A DNA stretch of 64,000 nt from Rapana venosa (GCA_028751875.1 CM054167.1:18357604-18421603); one strand, 5' to 3'. Shown: positions 1-11,620, counted from the first letter of the stretch. Numbers and translations: made by a program. Notes: a model not told the origin generated them from the sequence alone.

Positions 1-115
1 GCACATACACCCCTGAGTTGGAATGCGGCAACCTACCTTGATGGCGGGCAAAAACGGCCCCATACGCAAAATCTCACCAACAAAGAACCTTAACAGTTCT
101 AGCCAATGAACAAAA
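1..115 (+). mobile_element. SINE A tail fragment
   Basis: It holds only the 3' part of the family, with GAATGCGGC, GGCGGGCAAAAACGG and AAAATCTCACCA, and ends in an A-run. The 5' part is beyond the window edge. Confidence 0.55.
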
Positions 116-202
116 AAAAACCATCCGTTCCCCATTTAGAAGAGAAGACCCTTGTGCACCAGTAGGAGCAGATCACAATTACTTTTTTAATTAATCATGA
201 AA

Positions 203-340
203 ACGCACGCACAGGTGTTCAGACATCCTCCATGAAGTCGGAATGCTGCTACCTTAATGGTCGGCAAATGGTCATAATTATACACAAAAATCTCACCATT
301 GGTGAACCTCCGAGCTCTAGTCAAGGAATGTAAAAAAAAA
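203..340 (+). mobile_element. SINE A-type tail (with the end of a B core)
   Basis: GCACGCACAGGTGTTCAGAC leads into the A tail (AATGCTGCTACCTTAATGG, TCTCACCATTGGTGAACC, GAGCTCTAG) and an A-run. This is the junction seen in B-core/A-tail hybrids elsewhere. Confidence 0.55.
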
Positions 341-762
341 ATTCAGCAAAAAAATGTGGCAAGGCGTGAACACCGTGTATGACTGCACTAGGCCAAGCTA
401 GGGCCTAGGCCTACAGCATCAGGGGATTCAGCCAAGTTGAAAATATTGGCAATGTTGTGTGGTGTTTTTACAATCGACTAACTAGGCAGCTTTCAGGAGC
501 AGATAATATTGAAAGACCAGAAAATGTAACAGAGACACAACAATCCTTTTTCAGTATGATCCGATTCAAAGAGTTCAAACGTTGCACTACATAAAACAAT
601 GCTGTATCAAGTGACTGTTGTGCCCACACACTAACTGTTGTAGGCGTTTGCAAATAGGCCCTATTCATACATATCAGCATTGGTGAACTTCGGAGGAACG
701 AAAAAACGTGCGACTTTTTCTCCGATCTGTCCCGTAAAACGTATCCCCGTGTGATACGGACG

Positions 763-1395
763 CTATAGCCGAGTGGTCAAGACGTTCGACTTCAATCCCA
801 CGGGTCCATGAAGTTGTGGGTTCGAATCTCGGTGGCTTCTGGCGATTTAAGAGCGGGAATTTTTACAATCTCCCAAGTCAACTTCAAGTACAGACCAGCC
901 AATGCCATAATTCCCTCGTGTATATACGCATGCGAAAGATCTTGATATAATTATTTTATTTATTTTTTTTTTTATATCGAGGATAATGGAATAAGCACTC
1001 GTGTGCTTTTTTACATCCAGTCCCCGTGTGTATGCGGTTTTGTAAATCCTGTCATCTGTTCCCACCGGCACACAATGGCCTATTCTTACGAAAAGTGGAA
1101 CAGGATTTAACGTGTGCGCAAGATGTTCTGCGTGCGTTCGCACACGGGGCCTCAGTTTATAGTCTGATCCTAATAACTTTTGGGGAGAGTGGAGTCTGCA
1201 CTTATGTTAACTCCAGAGGAAAATATCCCCTTGAACGGGAATCGAACCCGGGTCGTCAGATTGCGAGCGCAATGTTCTAACCACTAGGCTATTCATGTCA
1301 GCGTTCTGGTGGGTTACAGAAACACAACACACCCAGCACCCATCCCCGACGTCGGAATGCGGCTACCTCAAAGCTGGGCAAAAAAACGTCTCCTG
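763..1395 (+). mobile_element. SINE A interrupted by a reversed SINE B
   Basis: The tRNA-like head has A box TAGCCGAGTGG and B box GGTTCGAATC at 763-830. The body runs to about 935, and the element resumes at about 1293 with CATGTCAGCG and GGGTTACAGAAACA. The gap is filled by a SINE B on the other strand. The head resembles tRNA-Ser/Leu but lacks a closing acceptor stem, so it is not a tRNA gene. Confidence 0.7.
970..1292 (-). mobile_element. SINE B, head alpha, B tail, nested in SINE A
   Basis: Read on the minus strand it starts TAGCCTAGTGGTTAGAACAT (A box) with B box GGTTCGATTCC. It then has the core AACCGAGG/CTGAGG-CCCCGTGTG and ends GTGCTTATTCCATTATCC, TCGATATAAA and an A/T-rich run. Confidence 0.75.
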
Positions 1396-1727
1396 TCCGC
1401 GCGTTTGTCTTTCTCAAAGCTTGAAAGGTTATTTTTAAAATAACACTACGACACAAAACCGCGCATTTAACTACTCCAAGAACGGCTCACTTTGTTGCTC
1501 CAGTTTTCCCATCAATGGATGACTGATCATGACAATCAAACAACAACGACTACAAGCTGGCCAAACAGCAAAATTGAAAAACAAAAAGATCCCATTAACA
1601 TGAGTAAGATAGTGGTTTGACACAGTAATCAGACGACAAAGGTCGCTGCCGGTTTGAATCGCTAATATGGCGTCCGTTTTATGGTATCTTCCCGGCTCAA
1701 GTCGTATGCTGATGAATGCTTTAAGTA

Positions 1728-2096
1728 AAATCCACGTGAAGACCGTTCGACTTCAGTCCTATGGTCCATAAAGTCGTGGGTTCGAATCTCGGCGGCGTCC
1801 AGTGAATTAAGGTGTGGAGATTTTTACGATCTCCTCGGTTTAACTTCAAGTGCAGACCTGCCAGTGCCTTAATTCCCTTCGTGTACGTAGACATGCAGAA
1901 GATCAAACATGCACGTTACAAATCCCGTAAATCATGTCAGCCTTCCATGGGTTATTAGGGAAAGACAAACGTACCCATCATACATTCCTGACATGGGAAT
2001 GCTGCTACCTTAGTGGTAGGTTAAAACAGTCGCAGACATACTCAAAAACTCACCACTGGTGAACCTCTGTATCCAGGAACGAAAAACAAAAATAAA
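1728..2096 (+). mobile_element. SINE A, nearly full length
   Basis: The head has B box GGTTCGAATCTCGG. The body includes ACTTCAAGTGCAGACCTGCC, ATGCAGAAGATCAAA and CATGTCAGC. The tail includes CTCACCACTGGTGAACCTC and ends in an A-rich run. Confidence 0.7.
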
Positions 2097-2099
2097 GGG

Positions 2100-3184
2100 T
2101 TTGTCACAAATTTACAGGGATTTCTGGACTAAGATGCTGTCACGTCGTAACGAGGGGCCTGGCTTTCAGAACTGATGCTCGGGAAAATCATGTAGGCACA
2201 CACTGAGTGCTTTTTACTAGGCCTGACCATCGTTTTGAATGAAGCACTCAGCGTGCAGACGATCACCTCTAGTTAATTCGAAACTTGTTGGAAAGATGGT
2301 AAAATGGAGAATTGCAGAATGGAGCGAAACTTAAAGCACACGTTAAACTTATTATTCTTTCGTACAAATGTTCACTACGGCCTGAAAAGGTATGGGGTCA
2401 ACGATATTCAGCTTGTTCAAGACACTTCCTAAAAATTACAATGCAGTGCCCCAACCACACCTAAAAGAGTTTTAAAAGTAAAAATCGAGTCACAGCCAGG
2501 AGAGCATGGAAATCTTGCCCCACCTTGATAATCTATCTAGTCAAGTTCTTTTTGGAATCCCTAATAAAACAAAACAAAAAAATCGATTAATCTTGCTTTT
2601 CGAAAAGTTTTTTTTATCCCAGGCATGTAAAAACAATCAAGAACACTAAGCAAATCTGCATAAATAAACAATAGCAATAGTTACCTGTAGCCTCAGGTCA
2701 AAGTTGTTCCAGGGGTAGTTTCCTCTGCTTGTAGACCTGGGTTTGTATCGGCCATCCTCAAGTGAAGGATGTCATTATTTGCTGCTAGTGCTGTTGCTGC
2801 TACTGCTATTGTCCGGAGAATCGTGAAGCGTATCTGCCGGTACCTACTACAGTACTTGTACTGAACTACTGCAGTGCTGGTACTTGTGAGTGAACAGTCA
2901 TCATGAACAGTGCATCATGGGACACCAAGCACTGACGGTGCAACTTGTCACAAGAGAGCTCACAACTCTCTTCATGTTACAATAGGCTTGCACGGCATCA
3001 TTATGCTTGCACAGCAGCACTGTTGCTTAAAGAACTGTACTAATTTATTCACCCCCGGCGCGCCAAAGTGGGATTACTTGCGACCACAGTCCCTAAATCG
3101 GATATCTCCGCTGGGACTATAATACAATCTCAACAACATCACAACTCTCTCTTGAGACACACAGCTCAACATCTCTCTCTCTCT

Positions 3185-3188
<4 letters not shown>
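2100..3188. other. Intergenic, no gene seen
   Basis: This AT-rich stretch has no convincing coding frame. CCCTAAATCGGATA at about 3091 recurs at about 17567 next to a similar 'tacaatc' motif, which suggests a small dispersed repeat. Confidence 0.4.
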
Positions 3189-3224
<36 letters not shown>

Positions 3225-3337
3225 GGAATTTATACAACACTATATCTTCCAGAGACAAATCAAAGTGCTTGCACTCAACTCATTCTTAAACAGTCATACA
3301 ACCAGTAACAAGTAATAGTTCCATTAAGTCCAAATGT

Positions 3338-3382
<45 letters not shown>

Positions 3383-3405
3383 AAAACCACCCCACACCCC
3401 ACACC

Positions 3406-3445
<40 letters not shown>

Positions 3446-3830
3446 GTCACACACCCTGGCAGGGCAATAGAATCTTGGCTGTTGAAGGCAGGGAAAAACT
3501 ATGAGATGAAGCAGGAGAGGAAAATCTTAGGTTTGAAATAAATATGTCTTGAGACTGGATTTAAAAGTGTCATAAGAAGGCTTTTGGCGGAGAGAGAGAG
3601 AGAGAGAGGGGGGGGGGGGGGATCATTCCACATCAATGGACCAGAAATAGAGAAAGAGCGACGGCCGATGGTGGATTGGTTGAATCTAGGTATTCCCAAG
3701 GACAAGGTATCTGCAGCAGAGCGGAGAGAACGAGAAGGAGTGTACAAGTGAAGACATTCACAGAGGTAGGCGGGTGCTGTTTTGTGGAGACATTTGTAAC
3801 AGAGGGTACTGATCTTATAGAATTCTAATA
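3189..3830 (-). mobile_element. CR1/L2-type LINE 3' end
   Basis: The minus strand carries the same C-terminal frame as the LINE at 5013-6190 (CTLRSAADTL-like, RRSFSISGPLMWND, KSLLMTLLNPVS), then its 3' UTR. It closes with GCAAGATATAG-like sequence and a (TTA)n tail at 3189-3222. (CA)n arrays have expanded inside it. Confidence 0.65.
3340..3442. repeat. (CA)n microsatellite
   Basis: Two CA/AC blocks are separated by CCCCACACC-type interruptions, all inside the 3' UTR of the reversed LINE end. Confidence 0.9.
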
Positions 3831-4139
3831 GGGAGGTGTAGGTGTGGGGGGGATACCTGATCTCTGTCTCTGATTATACTCACACAATCACAATCACACA
3901 CACACACACACACACGCACACACACACGTTCGCATACAAGCACCCACATAATCTATCTCTGCATTTATCTATTTGTGATTAAAGCCATTCTAGAAAGAAG
4001 CGTGAACGATTTGTCAAACATATTGAAATAGATAAAGTTGATGGTAAAGTTGACCAGAACGTTAATGGGAATGATGAAGGGAAAGTTCTCCATACATAAG
4101 GAACATCTTTGTTAAGTGATTAGAAATGGGACCACTGAT

Positions 4140-4310
4140 CTAAGGGTGCAGGTTCAAGTCTGAACAAGTGGAATTTTCCTCCTGAAATTAACGTTGGCTA
4201 TGATTCCATTCTCTTACAATTCCAAATGAGACTATAAACTGATGTCCCATATGCAAACACATGCAGATTATCTTGCACACCACGCGCGCGCGCGCGCACA
4301 CACACACACA
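4140..4310 (+). mobile_element. Old SINE B fragment, head alpha
   Basis: It retains GGTTCAAGTCTGAACAAG, AAATGAGACTATAAACTGA and CACATGCAGATTATCTTGC, so head and core are recognisable though diverged. It is followed by (CG)n(CA)n. Confidence 0.45.
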
Positions 4311-5012
4311 CACACACTAAAACCCTGACCTTTCGTTTTACAGACCACCTACAGTGGGTGCAGTGGTATGAATTTTCTTTCGTTCTTCAGCTACTATTCC
4401 GAGGTTTACCAATGGTAAGATTTTACATAATGAACAGAACAGAGCATCATTTATTGTCATGGAAGCCAGAGGGCCTATAGGCAGAAGTAAACAAATTTGT
4501 CCGGAAAAGTCTCGGAAGATGTATGCAATCGAAATCATACTTTACTAATGGTTCTAGGAGCTCGCCCTATTGTGCTAAATCACTTAGAACCAGATTATTG
4601 AAACAAAGTTGCTGGACTGGTGCAATTGATTGTTGTACCTCTTCTGGCATTTTGCTTTGTAAAGCATGAAGCAGCATACAAGCATCCAAAACAAATGCAT
4701 CATATATAATTCTACACATATAATTACAGTCTTTTTTTTCTCTCGGGGTGCCTGTATATCCACCACGCATTATATTTAAATCGTGAGCCCTTACTCGCTT
4801 ATAAAGGGCTTGTTTGTGGGATAGATCTGTGTCTGCAGTTAGATAAAATTAATATTCTAGGTGATAAGAAGTCTTTTTGGCTTTGTTGTAACATTGAAGT
4901 CTGCTTGTTGTTGTTTTCCCCCTCAGAACTTTACATATTAGATATATAATTAGAACAATTTTTGGAGGGGTTCTAATTGGTGCAAAATAAATTTAAGCAA
5001 TTCCTTCAAAAC

Positions 5013-6028
5013 TAGAATGTGGAGTCCCACAAGGATCAGTTCTGGGCCCTGTCCTGTTCACTCTCTACACTGTTCCACTCTCATACATAATAAACCGTCA
5101 CCAGATCAACCATCATTTCTATGCTGATGACTCTCAGATTCAAAGCAGTGACACTCCTGAAAATCTGCCTTCTCTCTTGACAAATATGTCACTTTGCCTT
5201 AAAGACATTCAAAACTGGATGATACAAAACAAGTTACAGCTAAATGCAGATAAAACCGAAGCCATGATTATAGGGACCAAACAAACTCTCTTCCATCACA
5301 ACAGATTCAATAGAATTTGGCAGTACATCAGTTCCGCTATTCACTGCAGTTAAGTATCTAGGTGTTGTTATTGACAACACACTCTCTATGCAAAAATTCA
5401 ACACCCAGACCTGTCAGTCCTGCTACTATCAATTACGGCCTATAAGTGCAATCCGAAAGTACCTGTCCACTAATGCAACATCCAAACTTGTCACATCTCT
5501 TATTCTTTCACGTCTGGACTATTGTAATTCTCTTTTGGCTGGTCTGCCAGCATCATCTATCCACTCCCTTCAACGCAAACAAAACTCTGCAGCTCGATTA
5601 GTCCTCAAAAAGAAAAAATCTGAGCATATTACTCCACTCCTGCAATCTCTCCACTGGTTGCCTGTGCCACAGAGAGTAAAGTACAAGATCAGTACCCTCT
5701 GTTACAAATGTCTCCACAAAACAGCACCCTCCTACCTCTGTGAATGTCTTCACCTGTACACTCCTTGTTCCCTCCGCTCTGCTGCAGATACCTTGGGCTT
5801 ACGAATATCTAAATTCAACCAATCCACTGTTTGCCGTCACTCTTTCTCTATTTCTGGTCCATCAATCTGGAATGACCTCCCTCTCTCCCTTCGTGAAAAG
5901 CCTACTTACGACAGCTTTAAATCCAGCCTCAAAACATACCTATTTCAAACCTAAGATTTTTCCCTCTTGTTTCATCTCATATCTGTCCCTGCCTTTAAAG
6001 CCAAAATTCCATCACCCTGCTGAAATGT

Positions 6029-6066
<38 letters not shown>

Positions 6067-6190
6067 ATTTGAATTTGTTAGAATATTGTTAATCATTTTT
6101 GGTTGCTTGTGTGGGAGCGGGTTGAATGGAAGCGCTTTGATTTGTAATTGCAAGATATAGCGCTCTATAAATTCGATATATTATTATTAT
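5013..6190 (+). mobile_element. CR1/L2-type LINE, 5'-truncated, reverse transcriptase and 3' end
   Basis: The RT part starts at GVPQGSVLGPVLF (motif B) and reaches FYADDSQIQ (catalytic YADD), then KLQLNADKTE. One frameshift near 5305 separates it from the 188-residue frame that holds KYLGVVIDNTLS, SRLDYCNSLLAGLP and LHWLPVPQRVKYK, ending ...SSLKTYLFQT at 5954. The 3' UTR has a (GT)n run and ends CAAGATATAGCGCTCTATAA and a (TTA)n tail. This tail is the source of many short copies in the window. Confidence 0.85.
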
Positions 6191-6367
6191 TTACTAAGTG
6201 TTGATTGATTGTTTCAAGTGTCCTTGCTATAATTATGTTATGAAGAGCATTTTTTAACAAACGATATTGAAGGAGCTTTAACTATATCCTTTTGGTTCAG
6301 CATAACATTGAACAATCTTTTTGTGCAAGTACTTTGATATGCATCCAAGAAATGTAGGTATACCTTC

Positions 6368-7250
6368 TGCTACCTAGGAGAGATGATGAGCTGCGAAGCA
6401 AAATCTGAGTAAGCTGTCAGAACCAGGATTGTGAGTGCTTGGAAGAAATGGAAAGAATTGGCAAGTCTGCTCGGAAATCAGAAAATCCCATTGGAGAGAC
6501 GCTGTCTGATATACAAGGCCTGCATCAGACCTGTTCGGGGACGGGATAGCTCAGTGGTCGGAGCACTCGCTTTCCCCCAGCCAAGTTAAGCAGCATTGAG
6601 CGTGGTTACCAGTTGGATGGGTGACCGTTTGCGCGCCTTGGCTTCAGTACAGTTTCCCCAGTTCACCCAGCTGTAAATGGGTACCTGCCCTCTTTAGGGT
6701 CAGGGAAGGTAAAGCAGCGAGGGAGAGGAGATGGGCGCCGCCCTCAATATGCTGGCCCTAGAGAAGTGAGGTCTCTGACGCCTCGCTCCCCTACGACCTT
6801 ATCGGTTATGGGACTCCTTTACCTTTACCTTACCTGTATGGTTCGGAGACGTGGGTTTTCACAAAAACCGTCGAACGTTTGTTGAAGAGCTGTGAAAACC
6901 GATTGCTACGCTACATGACAAAGATCAAATGGGGGAAGACAGGATCACGAACAAAGAACTATGGAGAATGTGCAAAGTTGATGATCTGAAGTCTGTAGCT
7001 AGTAGCAATAGACTGCGCCGGTTTGGGCACGTTCAACGGAAAGCAGATCACCACATCATAAAACGAGCAATGAACTTCGTAGTGGATGGAAAGAGACCAA
7101 AGGGAAGACCTAGCAAGACCTGGGCTGCCTGTATTGCAGATGATTTTAGAGAAAGGGGCATAAATAAGGAGGAAGCTCAAAACAGAGAGATGGAGAAGGC
7201 TCATCAATGTCAAACCTCCCTTGGGAGAAACATGACAAAAAAGGAAGAAG
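6368..7250 (+). mobile_element. RTE-like LINE, 5'-truncated, with a 21-bp target duplication
   Basis: It encodes the RT C-terminal part: YLGEMM, then LIYKACIRPVL and, after a SINE insertion, LYGSETWVFTKTVERLLKSC. RRFGHVQRKADHH, GKRPKGRPSKTW and a (GAA)n tail follow. The 21 bases at 6347-6367 are repeated exactly at 7251-7271, so this is a target-primed insertion. Frameshifts make it dead. The clade assignment is tentative. Confidence 0.75.
6537..6833 (+). mobile_element. SINE C: tRNA/5S-rRNA hybrid head, copy 1
   Basis: It begins GGGGACGGGATAGCTCAGTGG (tRNA-like A box). It continues with AAGTTAAGCAGCATTGAGCG, GGTTACCAG and TTGGATGGGTGACCG, which follow the 5S rRNA internal control region. 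The body contains AAAGCAGCGAGGGAGAGG, and the 3' end is (CCTTTA)n. It is inserted inside the RTE-like LINE between GTTC and TGTATGG, with no visible target duplication. Confidence 0.8.
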
Positions 7251-7289
7251 AAGAAATGTAGGTATACCTTCAATCCCGAAAGACTGCGC

Positions 7290-7545
7290 TCCACATGTTT
7301 ATTCTGGTACAGCATCTGCTGTGACTGGCCAGTGACAGTCCAATGTGCGAATGACAGAGGACACAGATGAAGTCTTGTCGCTGGTCTGTCTGCCTGAGCT
7401 GCAGCCTTTCTTCTCATTCTCTTTGCCTCGTGCTGTTGAGCAAGAGTCTCTTTGAAGTTTGAACTGAAAGAGACCTTTCTGCACAACCTGTCTCCAGGCT
7501 GACCATTCGAGGGCTGTTGCTTCCCAGTTGTTCTTCCAAAAGATG
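7290..7545 (-). mobile_element. LINE C-terminal fragment
   Basis: The minus strand reads NNWEATALEWSAWRQVVQKG and then a basic run, the usual 'DRSxWR...' end of LINE polyproteins, without intact borders. The call rests on this pattern only. Confidence 0.35.
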
Positions 7546-7554
7546 GCACGGGTT

Positions 7555-7632
7555 CTAACATGCTCAAGATGTTCTGCGTGCAGTCGCACATGGGGCCTTG
7601 GTTTATAGTCCCATCTGAAAAACTTTGACATT
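7555..7632 (-). mobile_element. SINE B core fragment
   Basis: CAAGATGTTCTGCGTGCAG and GGGGCCTTGGTTTATAGT are the reversed core of the B family. Confidence 0.55.
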
Positions 7633-8129
7633 CTTTGTTTAACATTTTAAATTATAAAAATTAAAATTTTAATCTAAGTCCACATGCGTGCACATGTATG
7701 TTTGTTTTGCAGTGTACTTTTTCTCTATTTTATTGTTACGGATTGTCGTAATAATGTTGGGTGTTAAATATTATTGATAAATTTGTTTTTGTTCCTAAAA
7801 GATAGCTGGGTGTAAAAAAGCAAATGCATTGCTTATTAAATATACCATATGGAACACACACACATTATTGATAGTCTTACATGGTTATTGTCTTTACAAT
7901 TAATTATCGTTGAAACACAATGCAGTAAAAGAGAATCCACTTGGAAATCCATTAAAGTAAAAGGGCATTGGTACTACTGTATTATTTCCATTTTTGAATG
8001 TCCATAAAAACATATTTTGTTCCCAGGTAAAACTGGGTTGGCTAGCAATAGAGACACAGAGAGAGAAAAAGATAAAAACAATAAGAGACAGATTGAGATG
8101 TAGGAAATCTGTGAGTGAGAAAGTGTGTG

Positions 8130-8350
8130 CACGTGCGTGCTTGAGTGTGTGTGTGTGTGTGTGTGTAACTGTAAGACAGGCACACAAAGAAGGGGAGAAA
8201 GAGAATGAAAGAAAGAGAATGATGACAATGAGAAACAAAAGTCTGAAGATTTGTGTGTGTGCTTGAAAGAGAGAGAGAGGCAGAAAGTGACCAGGAAAAG
8301 GAGAGGGAGAGCGAGACAAAGTGAAAGAGAGGGGGTGAAATACACACACA
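8130..8350. repeat. (GT)n and GA-rich low-complexity tract
   Basis: A (GT)n run at about 8143-8166 is followed by 150 bases of GA-rich sequence. The frames read from it are low-complexity artefacts. Confidence 0.85.
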
Positions 8351-8483
8351 GACACCGAGTTCATCCAGCAAAAAGTTAAACTGATCGCATGATTTTTTTC
8401 TTCTTCTTTTATTTTCAAAAAAGAGAACAGTTTTTCAAATCCCTGTCAGTTTGACATACCATATCTGACTTATGCAATCAGCT

Positions 8484-8587
8484 CGGTGTGAACAGAGGAC
8501 AAAATTTACAAAACCGCATACACACGGGGACTGGATGTAAAAAAGCACATAAAGTGCTCATTCCATTATCCTCAATATAAAAGAATT
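8484..8587 (+). mobile_element. SINE B tail
   Basis: AAAATTTACAAAACCGCATA, CACACGGGGACTGGATGTAA, GTGCTCATTCCATTATCC and ATATAAAAG are the 3' third of the family with its B tail. Confidence 0.7.
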
Positions 8588-8589
8588 TT

Positions 8590-10800
8590 TTTATATTTAA
8601 AAAAAAATTATAGCCAAAAAATTTACCCAAATAACGTTCTTGGTAGAAAGACATCTCTATGCGACCCTCACCCTGCTAGCACATGCTCTGCATTTTCCCT
8701 TCCTATTAATCTGGAGGCTTGGATACGGTGCAGGTGTCTGACACCTAACTCCCCAACAACCCCATAGGTTATGGGAACATGAGTTAAAGTATGAGTGAAA
8801 GTGCTCTCCCAGACTTTAGTATGAAGTAATGGCCGCCATGTGTGACTGTAAGGCAGCCCTGATAATACCTTCTGGAAACTGAAGGGCATAAGTCAGATAG
8901 GGTTAAGTGTGATGCGGCTCAGGGAGAGTTTTGCATTATGTCTTATTACATTCTCACTGCTGTAAAAGCTTGAAACATTCACAAAAATTCAGAATACTGT
9001 AAGTAATGTGAAAGATGGATACCCAAAAAAATCCCCAACTTCTATATCTATCAGAATGCATGGACATATCTATTGCAGACAACAAGATGAAATTTTAAAC
9101 AAACAAACAAACAAAAAGACTAACAAACTTACTTCTGCTATATCTCTTTATTACAATGCATGGACATATAATTATACCACCACTCATTCTAATCACACAC
9201 CCCCCCCCCCCCAAAAAAAAAAAACACCCAAAAAAACCCCAACAACATACACTGTATACTCACACTAACTGAAAATTGTTTTTAAAAAAAGACTTAAAAA
9301 ATAAAAATGGATACATCTTTACAAATCAAATATACATGAAAGCATGTGCACAAAAGAAAAACACGCACTCACACATGTATGTACACTTTTAACACTACAA
9401 TGAGTATTTTTTTATTTTTAAAAACAACCCACACAAACAACAAAAAAGGGACAACATAAACACACACAAAACCCCAACAAACAAAACCAGAATGATCAAT
9501 TCAAACACTTCCGTGACAAACATAAGTTTTCATGTGCACATGTTACAACATCAATTCTTTACTCAGATCCAACAAGAGGATTTCTGCAGAATAAAATGGC
9601 AGGGGAGGTGGGGGGAGGGGGGTAACAGTAAACAGTTGGAGAGCACCATTGGAATGGACATTTTCTGAGTAACACATGGTCTTCTGCATCACACAAAAAA
9701 ACAACCCAATAATTGAGTATTAGTTATTTTGTAATGAGTCACAAGAGAAACTTTTTTTGTTTTGCTGCCTCATCTTCTGTGACGTCCCCTGTCCTGCTGT
9801 TCCCACGCCGCTCATTCCAATCTCCCCGCCACAGCCAGACCCAGATTTGTTATGTCTCATCCTCACAGGGTTGGAAGTCCACAGGGAGCCCATCAATAGC
9901 AGGCCGCCGTGGGGCCACCAGCCAGAGGGGCCCTGCACTGCTGCTGGGTCGCTTTGGTGGTGTTCAGTGGTGCCTGTTCTGAGCTAACATATGCAGAACA
10001 CCACCTACTAAGCCCCCTACTAACGACAGTATTAGTTCAGTCGCAGAGCCAGACTTAGTGAGTTGCCCACCTGAGATGGCAACCGCCACAACGTCCCTCC
10101 AACGACCATACCTCATGAACCCCCAACCCCAAAGGCCCTGACACAAACTCACCTCAGGCACAGAAGTGTATGGGGGAAACCGAATCTGAAGTCACCATGA
10201 GACCAGAGCAACTGGGACCACCAAATCAGAGGTGTCACAAGAGAAACTTATTCATCACACACACAAATCCCACTTTAAATCAAAAGACACAATCTCCATT
10301 CCACCACCTTCCCTGCACTGTAAAAGCAATCAGAGGTCAACACTCCGAAAAAAGACACAACCTTCCCTCAAAACACACCATGACATAGGATTATCACAGC
10401 GTTTTCAACACATTGAGATCTACACATGTCAATACCAATACCATTCCAAGCAACAGAAGATTGTGCTGCATTGTTTTCAACACATTGAGATCCACGTGTC
10501 CAAACAACTGAAGATTGTGCTGCATTGTGTGTGCCTTTACAAGTTCACCACATACCACGTGACGAGTTACGCAGACCTGCCTACCTACCCTGCACCTGGA
10601 GAGGGATGGGCTCCATGAGATTCAACTTCCCAAAGATACACTGCCTAGAAAATTCTGTGCAGTGTCCCAGCGACCGAGTCACTCTGCAAGGTGTTTGGGG
10701 AGAAAACAAGTCACAGCCTGTCTACCGACACTACAGACTGTTGTCAACAGGCACAGGAGAAGACTAAACACTATGCAGCCCCCCTTTCCCAGTCAGAGAA
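8590..10800. other. Intergenic, no gene recognised
   Basis: A-rich and low-complexity sequence with no supported exon. 8700-8800 weakly resembles the 3' body of SINE C (CCCATAGGTTATGGGA). 10401-10530 holds two copies of a ~72-bp unit that includes CAACACATTGAGATC and GAAGATTGTGCTGCATTG. Confidence 0.4.
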
Positions 10801-10819
10801 CACACAAATAAATAGAGAG

Positions 10820-11620
10820 AGAGAGGAAGAACTCGAACGATTTATTCACAGAAAGGCCATTGGCCCATACATGAAGGGGGGTTGCCAAACTGCTTAGTAT
10901 TTTAGTGAGAAAAATAAGGAAGCACAAAAAACACAAACAACCCAAAATGTTATTGTATAACCACAACCACCACAACAAAAATCAGTTACAACAAATATGA
11001 CTTGAGAAACCAAGATATCTCTTACTCTAAAGGCTTTACACAAATATAAAGCAAGGCTGCGCACAATCTCAGGGTGACTAGATGCGATGAGTAAACAGAA
11101 TCTAAATAAATTAGGCTGCCTACTATACTTTACCGGACTGTAATTCTGTCTTACATCTTCTAATGCTGGACAGCACAGCACAAAATGAACATCTTCCACT
11201 GTTTGCTTACATAATGGGCATAGCAACCTGAGATCATCATGTTCTATATATCTAAATTTATGAACATTTATGTCTAATACACCAAGTCTAAACTTAGACA
11301 TAATTCTTTTCAAATGTATGTCTATATCAAGCTTTAGATAAGGTTTGACATTGTGTGAAACTATAAATTGTCTGTACATTTGAAATCTTTCACTGCTTTG
11401 TATATGACCACTCCACTGCTGCCAACAGCAGTCAATCAATCTTTGCCTGAAAACCTTGATAAACTCTCTACAATTTCTAACACCTTGATTGAGCCAAACA
11501 AACCCAAGTTCACATAAACAGGTGCGCATTTGTGAAGCCCAGGTGTTTTTCCCCTTTACATCTAGATCATAGAGCATCTTGTAAGACTTAAAAGGTAACC
11601 TGCACTCACCCATATGCAAA
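10820..11620 (-). mobile_element. LINE 3' end with C-terminal zinc knuckle
   Basis: The minus-strand frame reads FRQRLIDCCWQQWSGHIQSS, FQMYRQFIVSHNVKPYLKLD, RIMSKFRLGVLDINVHKFRY and CPLCKQTVEDVHFVLCCPAL. This is the C-x2-C...H...C end typical of many LINE polyproteins. The 3' UTR contains GGCAACCCCCCTTCATGTAT on that strand. It shares about 250 bases with 17885-18285. Confidence 0.65.

Noticed and set aside
763..850. Genuine tRNA-Ser/Leu gene
   Set aside because: A and B boxes are present but the acceptor stem does not close, and the sequence continues as a repeated SINE body. The same holds for the heads at 59452, 59050 and 62747.
4338..4770. Two minus-strand frames (MRGGYTGTPREKKD and a second one)
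   Set aside because: They look partly protein-like, perhaps a decayed transposase or retro-element, but have no recognisable motif and several stops; not called.
7900..8418. 172-codon minus frame and relatives
   Set aside because: Translation of GA/GT-rich low-complexity DNA (S/L/F-rich), not a gene.
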